A stretch of 38,127 nucleotides of DNA from Arthrobacter sp. ZGTC412 (lineage in GTDB: Bacteria; Actinomycetota; Actinomycetes; Actinomycetales; Micrococcaceae): positions 1 through 38,127 of the forward strand of contig NZ_PJII01000027.1 in NCBI RefSeq assembly GCF_002929215.1, written 5' to 3'. Position 1 is the first letter of the stretch, and every line of letters starts with the position of its first letter. Below the pieces are notes generated by a model. It was given only the letters and a program-made list of their open reading frames with translations. It did no database searches and was not told where the DNA came from. Shown here piece after piece: positions 32,431-38,127 of the stretch. The translations under genes and the position numbers were made by a program.

Positions 32431-33291
32431 CTACTGCGTGCGGGTGGTGAGGAACTGCTGCAGCGCTTCGAGGTCATCGGTATTGATGTGGTCCACTCCG
32501 GCGTCAAAGAGTTCGTTCCAGATGGCGTCGCGGGCGGGGCCGGCCTGGTCCGGGGTGGCCCAGAAGCGGACGCGGTAGCCTTCAGCCTGCGCGGCGGCAA
32601 CGTAGGCGCGCAGCTTGGCGCGCTCGGCCACGGGCATGGGTCCGACCCCCTGCCAGGTGAAGAGCTTGGTCCAGTTGTCGCTGACCAGCGGCATCAGGCC
32701 GGCAGGCTTGCCCGAGGTGAGGTCGGCGGAGCGGCCGTCATAGAACGAGAACCGCTTCTCCTGCGCCTGCATGGTGGCCAGCGGGCGGTTGCCGCTAATG
32801 ACCGCGGTGACGGGGCCGGTCTTGGTTTTGCCCTGGCTGTAGCGGCTCATGATGTCGCGGTGCTCGGCCAGTTCCTGCTCAATGGCGGCATAGGTGGCTT
32901 CGCCTTCGCTCTTGATGTCGATCAGGAGCTGCAGGCTGCCGTCCCATCCCGGATACACGCTGTGGCCCTGCTGGCGGACCAGGTCTTCCAGCGGGTCCAG
33001 GTAGAGGCTTTCGAGCGTGACGCCGGGCTGGACGTCCTCCAGATCGTGGGCCACGAGGAGCTCGCCGTCAACCAGCCAGACGTCGGCTTCCACGCTGGTG
33101 AAGCCGTGTTCCAGGGCGTCGAACAGCGGGCGGTCGTGCTCGTAATCGTTGTGGGCGTGTGCTGCTGCGAGGGGCTGCCCGAGGGTTACGGGTGACGGGC
33201 TGGATGCCTGGGCGATGGCTGAAGGGGCTGCGGCCGTCCCGGTCAGGGAAGTCAGGGCAACGAGGGCGGCGATGGTGCTTTTCACGAACAC
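32431..33291 (-). CDS. Secreted GDPD/PI-PLC-like phosphodiesterase
   Basis: This is a 286-residue protein of the PI-PLC-like/glycerophosphodiester phosphodiesterase superfamily. The metal and catalytic motifs HAHNDYEHDRPLFDALEHGF, VEADVWL and LLVAHD lie near the mature N-terminus. GTG 33291 is preferred over the ATG eight codons upstream because AAGGAG sits 6 nt before it and the upstream codons include that ribosome site. The signal peptide ends near residue 27 (SAIAQA). It probably frees glycerol phosphate from phosphodiesters outside the cell. A possible PhoP-type repeat lies at 33402-33419. Confidence 0.85.
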   Translation of the reverse strand: MFVKSTIAALVALTSLTGTAAAPSAIAQASSPSPVTLGQPLAAAHAHNDYEHDRPLFDALEHGFTSVEADVWLVDGELLVAHDLEDVQPGVTLESLYLDPLEDLVRQQGHSVYPGWDGSLQLLIDIKSEGEATYAAIEQELAEHRDIMSRYSQGKTKTGPVTAVISGNRPLATMQAQEKRFSFYDGRSADLTSGKPAGLMPLVSDNWTKLFTWQGVGPMPVAERAKLRAYVAAAQAEGYRVRFWATPDQAGPARDAIWNELFDAGVDHINTDDLEALQQFLTTRTQ

Positions 33292-33401
33292 GAAGTTCTC
33301 CTTGGTACAACTCATGGGGATTCCTTGGCCGGCCTTGGGGGTGCGGGCCAGTGGGTGCGTGAAAAGCTTTGTCGCCGCGCAATAACGCAGGAGGGCCCCA
33401 T

Positions 33402-33419
33402 GGTTGCGGGACGGTTAAC
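33402..33419 (-). promoter_or_regulatory. Possible PhoP-type direct repeat upstream of the phosphodiesterase operon
   Basis: On the minus strand GTTAACC (33419-33413) and CGCAACC (33408-33402) lie 11 bp apart start to start, the spacing of PhoP/PhoB half sites. The second unit is degenerate. It lies about 110 bp before the start codon. Confidence 0.25.
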
Positions 33420-33451
33420 AGGAGGAGTCCGGCGCTGAGTGGCAGAACCTG

Positions 33452-33479
33452 GGGGCTTTGGCCCGAAGCTCCCTAGACT
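33452..33479 (+). promoter_or_regulatory. Promoter of the universal stress gene with a DosR-like motif
   Basis: GGGGCTTTGGCCC (33452-33464) resembles the DosR/DevR core GGGACTTTNGNCCC. A TAGACT -10 lies at 33474-33479, so the motif would cover the -35 region, as in DosR-activated promoters. The palindrome is imperfect and the factor is not shown to exist here. Confidence 0.3.
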
Positions 33480-33520
33480 GGCCAATGGACGTAAGCCAGA
33501 ACGGGACGAAGGAGCAAGGC

Positions 33521-33943
33521 ATGAGCGGAGTAGTTGTAGTAGGTGTCGACGGCAGCGAGTCGGCGAAGAAGGCCGCGGAGGCCGCACGGGACCTGGCCAA
33601 ATCGCTGGGAGCTTCCCTGCACGTGGTGACCGCATTCGAGACTGAAAGCGCCGAGACCTTCGGCGTCGGTTCGGACAAGGTCAGGATCTCCAACGCCGAC
33701 AGCGCCGAAATTGTCGCGAAGGCGCTGGGCAACGCGGCACAGGGGCTGGAAATCACCCACTCCGCTGCCCGCGGCAAGCCCGCTGATGCCCTGATCAAGG
33801 AAGCCATGCGCCTGGACGCGCGGCTGATCGTGGTCGGCAACCGCAGGATGCGCGGCATCGGCCGCCTCCTGGGCAGCGTCGCCAACAGCGTGGCGCACAA
33901 CGCCCCCTGCGATGTCTACATCGCCAACACCTACGACGACTAG
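33521..33943 (+). CDS. Universal stress protein (UspA family)
   Basis: This is a 140-residue single-domain Usp. The N-terminal strand GVVVVGVDGSESAKKA and the C-terminal ATP-binding pattern GNRRMRGIGRLLGSVANSVAHN (given to here; G-x2-G-x9-G-S) show a nucleotide-binding member. ATG 33521 follows AAGGAG at 7 nt. The gene stands alone, ends at a family hairpin and has a DosR-like promoter motif. It probably helps survival under hypoxia or stasis, from family knowledge. Confidence 0.92.
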   Translation: MSGVVVVGVDGSESAKKAAEAARDLAKSLGASLHVVTAFETESAETFGVGSDKVRISNADSAEIVAKALGNAAQGLEITHSAARGKPADALIKEAMRLDARLIVVGNRRMRGIGRLLGSVANSVAHNAPCDVYIANTYDD

Positions 33944-33961
33944 CAGCTCACCCAGGCAGGC

Positions 33962-33991
33962 GGGCGACGGCGGGACCTCCCGCCGTCGTCC
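33962..33991. terminator. Hairpin after the universal stress gene, hairpin-family member
   Basis: CGACGGCGGGA (33965-33975) pairs with TCCCGCCGTCG (33978-33988) around CC, extendable by G-U pairing to 33962-33991. It starts 18 bp past the stop. No T tract. The remaining 34000-34132 holds nothing I recognise. Confidence 0.65.
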
Positions 33992-34132
33992 GCTTGCGTT
34001 TCCGAGCAAGAAAGTGCGGGCCACCTGGACCACTGGTATTGCTCCCGTTGTACTGCTTCGGGAGCCATGCGCCCAACACGGCCAGCGCACTAATCCAGGT
34101 TGTTCCCTGCCGTTTCCGGCCCGCACCGTCCC

Positions 34133-34375
34133 TTAGCTGGAGACGTCCCTTTCGATCTCTTCGGCGAGGTCGTCCACGGCCTCGGGCCGCAGCTCGATGC
34201 CGGCCTCGTCGAACCGTTCCTCAAGCACGTGGCTCACGTCGTCCTGGACATGGCCCAGGCGGATCTCGTCTTTGACGTCTTCCGCGATGCTTTCCGCAGT
34301 CTCCACGCCGTCAACCTCCCTCACGCTGGCATCGTCATCGAAAGGGGCACCGGCGGTATCAGCTGAGTCAGTCAT
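34133..34375 (-). CDS. Small acidic protein, unknown function
   Basis: This is an 80-residue, strongly acidic protein starting at ATG 34375 (GAGGT directly upstream). The C-terminal half reads as amphipathic helices (DVSHVLEERFDEAGIELRPE, then AVDDLAEEIERDVSS). No cysteine, membrane span or signal peptide. It stands alone, 43 bp from the next minus-strand ORF. I do not recognise a family. Confidence 0.65.
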   Translation of the reverse strand: MTDSADTAGAPFDDDASVREVDGVETAESIAEDVKDEIRLGHVQDDVSHVLEERFDEAGIELRPEAVDDLAEEIERDVSS

Positions 34376-34418
34376 ACCTCATCGTTGCCGGTTGCCGGCG
34401 AGCGGTCAACCGGGACCC

Positions 34419-34553
34419 TTAGTGCACGAAGGAGAGCGCCTGCACAACGGTGACCGTGATCAGGACAAGGAATGTGGCAGCAACCGCCCACGCCTCCAGC
34501 CGCGGCCTGGTTCGAGGTTGAGGCCGGTTACGCCGCGATTTCCACTTGTACAT
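34419..34553 (-). CDS. Small single-span membrane protein overlapping its upstream gene
   Basis: This is a 44-residue protein. ATG 34553 follows AAGGAGG at 3 nt. An Arg/Lys-rich N-terminus (residues 4-19) precedes one hydrophobic helix (AWAVAATFLVLITVTVVQAL), which predicts an inside-positive anchor. It overlaps the end of the preceding 71-residue gene by 26 bp in another frame. It is the last gene of the purU operon. Function unknown. Confidence 0.55.
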   Translation of the reverse strand: MYKWKSRRNRPQPRTRPRLEAWAVAATFLVLITVTVVQALSFVH

Positions 34554-34743
34554 AGTCCTCCTTGAGGAACATCCGGCGTTCCTGCCAGCCGTCGAGTACA
34601 ACCCAGATGATGGAGCCGTCAGGCGTTGTGGTGTCCACGAAACCCGTGCCGATAGGGAGCCCGTGCTGCGAAAGCCGCACCGGCTGCCCGATCGGCAAGG
34701 CGTTCCAGGACACCCGGCGCCACTGCTGCCCCTTTGCTTTCAT
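34528..34743 (-). CDS. Small hypothetical protein in the purU operon
   Basis: This is a 71-residue protein starting at ATG 34743, 4 bp after the purU stop. It is predicted to be mostly beta strand (PVRLSQHGLPIGTGFVDTTT, then SIIWVVLDGWQERRMFLKED), resembling a small SH3-like barrel. No signal peptide. Its Shine-Dalgarno is not evident, so translation may be coupled to purU. Function unknown. Confidence 0.65.
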   Translation of the reverse strand: MKAKGQQWRRVSWNALPIGQPVRLSQHGLPIGTGFVDTTTPDGSIIWVVLDGWQERRMFLKEDYVQVEIAA

Positions 34744-34747
34744 AGCG

Positions 34748-35689
34748 CTACCGCAGGATGACCGTGCGGTTGCCCAGCAACAGGATCCGTCCCTCACAAT
34801 GCCAACGGACGGCGTTCCGAAGCGCGACGCACTCGGCGTCCCGGCCCGCCGCCACCAGGTCATCGGCGGTGTACGTGTGGTCCACCTCGATGACCTGCTG
34901 CGAAATGATCGGGCCCTCGTCCAGCTCCGCGTTCACGTAGTGCGCGGTGGCACCGACGGTCTTCACGCCGCGCTCGTAGGCCTGGTGGTAGGGCTTGGCT
35001 CCCTTGAAGCTGGGCAGGAAGGAGTGGTGGATGTTGATGGTCCGGCCCGCGAGCTTTGCAGAGAGCTCGTCGCTGAGCACCTGCATGTAGCGGGCCAGGA
35101 CAACCAGTTCGACGTCGAGCTCGTCCACCAGTTCCAGGAGCCGGGCTTCGGCGTCGGGCTTGGTGTCCTTCGTGACCGGCACGTGGAAGAACGGGATGCC
35201 GTCCCACTCAACCAGGCTCGCCTGGTCGCGGTGGTTTGAGACGACGGCGACGATCTCCACCGGGAGATCGCCCGTGCGTGCCCGGAACAGCAGGTCATTC
35301 AGGCAGTGCCCCATCTTGGACACCATCACCAGCACCCGCCGCTTCCGGCCCTGCGGCTCCAGCTGCCAGTTCATCTGCCACTGTTCCGCGAGAGGAGTGA
35401 AGTCCCGGCGCAGGTCCCCGGTACTGAGTGGCTCCTGCCCGGCGGGTGGCACGGCGGACCCCGAGGAGAAGCGCACGCGCATAAAGAAGTGCCCCTGCGC
35501 CTTGTCGCCGTACTGCTTGATGTCGACGATGTCGCAGCCGTGCTCCAGCAGGAATGCCGACACCGCGTGAATGATGCCCGGCGACTCTGCACAGTCAACA
35601 GTCAGTACATGTTCGACGGCGGTGGCAGGTTCCGCCGTCGCGGCACCTCGTTCAGGGGCCGTTACAGGCGTATCCAGGACCGTGCTCAC
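34748..35689 (-). CDS. purU: Formyltetrahydrofolate deformylase
   Basis: This is a 313-residue enzyme hydrolysing 10-formyl-THF to formate and THF, which rebalances one-carbon units. Residues about 27-105 form the ACT regulatory domain, and about 117-313 the formyltransferase fold with catalytic Asn219, His221 (INIHHSFLPSF) and Asp257 (LDEGPI). The segment KMGHCLNDLL is typical. GTG 35689 overlaps the permease stop (GTGA). Its place after a MetF-like reductase and an amino-acid permease points to glycine, sarcosine or methylated glycine breakdown, where excess C1-folate must be recycled. Confidence 0.95.
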   Translation of the reverse strand: MSTVLDTPVTAPERGAATAEPATAVEHVLTVDCAESPGIIHAVSAFLLEHGCDIVDIKQYGDKAQGHFFMRVRFSSGSAVPPAGQEPLSTGDLRRDFTPLAEQWQMNWQLEPQGRKRRVLVMVSKMGHCLNDLLFRARTGDLPVEIVAVVSNHRDQASLVEWDGIPFFHVPVTKDTKPDAEARLLELVDELDVELVVLARYMQVLSDELSAKLAGRTINIHHSFLPSFKGAKPYHQAYERGVKTVGATAHYVNAELDEGPIISQQVIEVDHTYTADDLVAAGRDAECVALRNAVRWHCEGRILLLGNRTVILR

Positions 35690-37161
35690 TTCTTCACCCC
35701 GTCAAGGTCACGCCCGATGGCCGACGCCTCAGTATCCATATCCTGCGCCAGCTCCGACTCGAACCGCGCAAAGCGGGCCACGTGCGCGGGCCGCCGTCGC
35801 AGCACAAGCCAGGCGACCCCGAGAACCAGGAACCACACCGGCGTAACCAGGAGTGCCAGCAGGGTGTCCGGCTGCGTGGTCAGTGCCCACAGGACGAAGG
35901 CGAAGAACGCGAACACCACCCACACCATCGGGATTCCGCCCGGCATCCGGTACTTGGACGCCTCGTGCAGGTGGGCGCGCCGGCGTCGGAAAGCCAGGTA
36001 GCTGGCCAGGATGATGGACCAGACGAACACAAAGCAGACGGCGGAGACGGTGGTCACCATGTCGAAGGCCTTGCCAATGTCCGAGCCCGCGTACATCAGG
36101 ATGACACCGGAGAGCAGCAGGACGCAGGAGAGGAACAGGGCGTTCTGCGGGACCTTGCGGCGGGACAGGGCCCCGAAGGCCGACGGCGCGTCGCCCTCCT
36201 GCGCCAGCCCGTAGACCATGCGGGAGGTGGAGTAGATGCCGGAGTTGGCCGAGGACATGGCCGAACTGAGGACCACGAGGTTCACCACGGTGGCGGCGGC
36301 GCCGAGACCGGCGAGGGAGAACATGGCGATGAACGGGCTGTGGCCGGCCTGGAACTGGGTCCACGGGGTGACGGACATCAGGATGATGAGGGCGCCTACG
36401 TAGAAGAGCAGCACGCGGATGGGGATGGAGTTGATGGCCTTGGGCAGGTTCTTCTCCGGGTCCTTGGCTTCGGCAGCTGTGGTGCCCACCAGCTCAATGC
36501 CCACAAACGCGAACACTGCGATCTGGAAGCCGGCCACAAAGCCCATGAACTCGTTGGGGAACATACCGCCGTGGCTCCACAGGTTCGAGAAGGTGGCAGG
36601 GCCGGCGTCGGACTGGAAGCCCGTGAAGATCATGAACATGCCCACGATAATCAGCGCCGCGATGGCGATGATCTTGATCAGCGCGAACCAGAACTCGGTC
36701 TCGCCGAACGCCTTCACTGTAACCAGGTTCAGGAGCAGCAGGATGGCCACGGTGGCGAGGCCCGGAATCCACAACGGCAGTCCCGGCCAGAGTTCCTTCG
36801 AATAACCGGCGATGGCGATGACGTCCGCGATGCCCGTGATCACCCAGCAGAACCAGTAGGTCCAGCCGGTGAAGAAGCCCGCCCAAGGGCCAAGCAGGTC
36901 CGCGGCGAAGTCGCTGAAGGATTTGTAGTTCAGGTTACTCAACAGCAGTTCGCCCATGGCCCGCATAACGAAAAACAGCATGAAGCCGATGATCATGTAG
37001 ACGAAAATGACGGACGGTCCGGCCGCCGAGATGGTTTTTCCTGAACCCATAAACAGGCCTGTGCCGATGGCGCCGCCAATGGCGATCAGCTGGATGTGCC
37101 TGTTGGTGAGCTGCCGCTCGAGATGCGGCTCCTGGTGCGTCGTTGCAGGGTTAGTTGTCAC
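35686..37161 (-). CDS. Amino-acid permease of the AAT/APC family (CycA-like)
   Basis: This is a 491-residue, 12-span proton symporter. The N-terminal hallmark LTNRHIQLIAIGGAIGTGLF, then GSGKTISAAGPSVIFVYMI and GIELVGTTAAEAKDPEKNLPKAIN, places it with CycA and related carriers for D-serine, D-alanine and glycine. GTG 37161 has GAGGAG 7 nt upstream and overlaps the MetF-like gene by 11 bp. It ends overlapping purU. In this one-carbon context glycine, serine or a methylated glycine is the likely substrate. Confidence 0.93.
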   Translation of the reverse strand: MTTNPATTHQEPHLERQLTNRHIQLIAIGGAIGTGLFMGSGKTISAAGPSVIFVYMIIGFMLFFVMRAMGELLLSNLNYKSFSDFAADLLGPWAGFFTGWTYWFCWVITGIADVIAIAGYSKELWPGLPLWIPGLATVAILLLLNLVTVKAFGETEFWFALIKIIAIAALIIVGMFMIFTGFQSDAGPATFSNLWSHGGMFPNEFMGFVAGFQIAVFAFVGIELVGTTAAEAKDPEKNLPKAINSIPIRVLLFYVGALIILMSVTPWTQFQAGHSPFIAMFSLAGLGAAATVVNLVVLSSAMSSANSGIYSTSRMVYGLAQEGDAPSAFGALSRRKVPQNALFLSCVLLLSGVILMYAGSDIGKAFDMVTTVSAVCFVFVWSIILASYLAFRRRRAHLHEASKYRMPGGIPMVWVVFAFFAFVLWALTTQPDTLLALLVTPVWFLVLGVAWLVLRRRPAHVARFARFESELAQDMDTEASAIGRDLDGVKK

Positions 37162-37984
37162 GTGCTGCTCCTCGAATCAATGCTGTCTGGAGTGCTGAAG
37201 TGGGCGCTTGGTCCGGGCCTGCCGGCAAGGACTCAAGGCTGTTGAAGCTGTAGAGATGGATGCCGGCGAGATTGGCGGGCTGGCTTTCCAGCCCGGAGAT
37301 CAGGCTGTCCGGCGAGTAACGGTCCCCGCTCAGGAGCTTGCGGGCCAGAGGGCCCCTGCGGCTCAGGAACTTCAGGGAACTTCCGACGCCGATCTGCGTG
37401 GACAGTGCCACCAGCTTGGTTCGCGGGACGGAGCCTGCCACGCCCGCCCAGACGGGCAGGTGGACGCCTTCGCGGCGCAGGAGCGCCGCGAAGTCATGGA
37501 TCTTTCCGGCGGAGAAGCACATCTGAGTGACCACGTGCGAGGCCAGGTGCTGCTTGGCCAACAGCCCGTCCAGCAGATCCACCGGGCTGACGAGAGGGTG
37601 GCCCTCCGGGTAGCCGGCCACGCCTGCGCGCATCATTCCGCTGCTGTACTGGGCGATGTCTTCGAGGACCGGAAGTGCCGAGTCATAGACGCCGGCAGAC
37701 TGTTTCCGGTCTCCCCCAATTACGAAGACCTCGCGGATACCGGCCGCATCGCAGCCGCGGACAATCTCAGTCAGCTCGGCGCGGGTGCGGATGCTCCGTG
37801 CGGCGAGGTGCGGGATCACCTTGTACCCTGCGTCGGACAGCTCCACGGCGGTGCGCATGGTCCGTTCGATGCCGTGGTGCGGCAGGCACGTGACGCTAAG
37901 CGTGGTGGTCGCGGGAACCAGGGCCTGGACCCGCTCAACAATCCCCTGGGCAGGGATGATTTCGATTCTGACGGGGAACATCAT
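37151..37984 (-). CDS. Methylenetetrahydrofolate reductase-like protein
   Basis: This is a 277-residue TIM-barrel protein of the MetF family, which uses FAD to interconvert methylene-THF and methyl-THF. Conserved parts are the N-terminal Glu (RIEIIPAQG), CLPHHGIERTM, VFVIGGDRKQSAGVYDSALP, VTQMCFSAGKI and the AGVAGSVPRTKLV loop. The usual FEFFPPK opening and some FAD contacts differ, so it is a divergent branch. ATG 37984 (GAGAGGA upstream) is chosen; ATG 37981 is equally possible, and a TTG at 38035 would add 17 unlikely residues. It is followed by the overlapping permease. Confidence 0.88.
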   Translation of the reverse strand: MMFPVRIEIIPAQGIVERVQALVPATTTLSVTCLPHHGIERTMRTAVELSDAGYKVIPHLAARSIRTRAELTEIVRGCDAAGIREVFVIGGDRKQSAGVYDSALPVLEDIAQYSSGMMRAGVAGYPEGHPLVSPVDLLDGLLAKQHLASHVVTQMCFSAGKIHDFAALLRREGVHLPVWAGVAGSVPRTKLVALSTQIGVGSSLKFLSRRGPLARKLLSGDRYSPDSLISGLESQPANLAGIHLYSFNSLESLPAGPDQAPTSALQTALIRGAARDN

Positions 37985-38037
37985 TGGTCCTCTCTCAACA
38001 TCAGGATTCGGGGCAACAGGGAAGCCGGCTATCAAGC

Positions 38038-38127
38038 TCAGGCCGTGGCGGCGAGGAGGGAGCTGGCTTCCTGGCGGGTGGTGCCGGAGGACTCGATGTG
38101 CGCGAGTTCAGCGGGGATTTCCCAGCC
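38038..38127 (-). CDS. C-terminal end of an unidentified gene (runs off the right edge)
   Basis: The last 29 codons of a minus-strand gene are visible, ending with residues such as GWEIPAELAHIESSGTTRQE and a TGA at 38040-38038. The stop lies 53 bp before the MetF-like start, so it is probably the operon's upstream gene. The tail is too short to assign; a one-carbon or methylamine enzyme would suit the context. Confidence 0.6.
   Translation of the reverse strand, partial: GWEIPAELAHIESSGTTRQEASSLLAATA

Noticed and set aside
35782-37044. 420-codon plus-strand frame opposite the amino-acid permease
   Set aside because: His/Gly/Glu-rich shadow of a membrane-protein gene; not a plausible protein.
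37985-38035. TTG start giving a longer MetF-like protein
   Set aside because: The added residues are not family-like and a ribosome site lies before ATG 37984.
1-38127. Mobile elements, prophage, tRNA, rRNA or CRISPR
   Set aside because: Reading both strands gave no transposase, integrase, terminal inverted repeats around genes, cloverleaf sequences or repeat-spacer arrays.

Overview
The window is high-GC, densely packed, chromosomal DNA of a soil-type actinobacterium, most likely Arthrobacter/Pseudarthrobacter or a close relative. This rests on protein style, GC-rich third codon positions, frequent GTG/TTG starts and stop/start overlaps (ATGA, GTGA). I see no insertion sequence, prophage, CRISPR array, rRNA or tRNA. 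It reads as a series of metabolic, transport and stress cassettes, each with its own regulator.

Left edge (1-1934): the N-terminus of thioredoxin reductase lies divergent to an ArsR repressor that is translationally coupled to a CPBP-like membrane protein, followed by a small protein of 28-residue repeats. 1964-8144: a five-gene minus-strand operon (FMN-dependent 2-hydroxy-acid oxidase-like enzyme, amino-acid ABC transporter of three genes, RidA) stands divergent to a PucR-type activator. 8217-13800: a lipoprotein, then a zinc alcohol dehydrogenase and a Bcr/CflA-type MFS exporter beside a divergent XRE/MmyB-type regulator. Two copies of one 22-bp imperfect palindrome mark a probable regulon. 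A PQQ-type sugar dehydrogenase lipoprotein follows.

13801-18734: a sulfonate/organosulfur-type ABC transporter (SsuA-C-B order) and an LLM-class flavin monooxygenase. They are preceded by an untracked 43-codon cysteine-rich leader ORF with an ideal Shine-Dalgarno and several hairpins, which looks like cysteine-sensing attenuation. A broken second monooxygenase and a strong terminator end this operon. 18877-21342: PAP2 phosphatase, MpaB-like oxygenase, two large palindromes and an SRPBCC protein.

21401-31335: a galactan utilisation locus: secreted GH53 endo-galactanase, cytoplasmic serine hydrolase, GH42 beta-galactosidase with a small coupled protein, sugar ABC transporter (binding protein plus two permeases, no ATPase) and a LacI regulator. 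Degenerate LacI-type operators lie before GH53, GH42 and the binding protein. The binding protein carries an in-frame amber codon 15 codons before a second stop. 31359-33291: two secreted phosphoesterases. 33521-34375: a universal stress protein and a small acidic protein. Right edge (34419-38127): a minus-strand one-carbon/amino-acid operon (unidentified C-terminus, MetF-like reductase, CycA-like permease, PurU, two small proteins).

A family of GC-rich hairpins sharing the core CGACGGCGGGA/TCCCGCCGTCG recurs in intergenic spaces, sometimes as terminators and once between divergent genes. All calls were made by reading the sequence; no database search was run.
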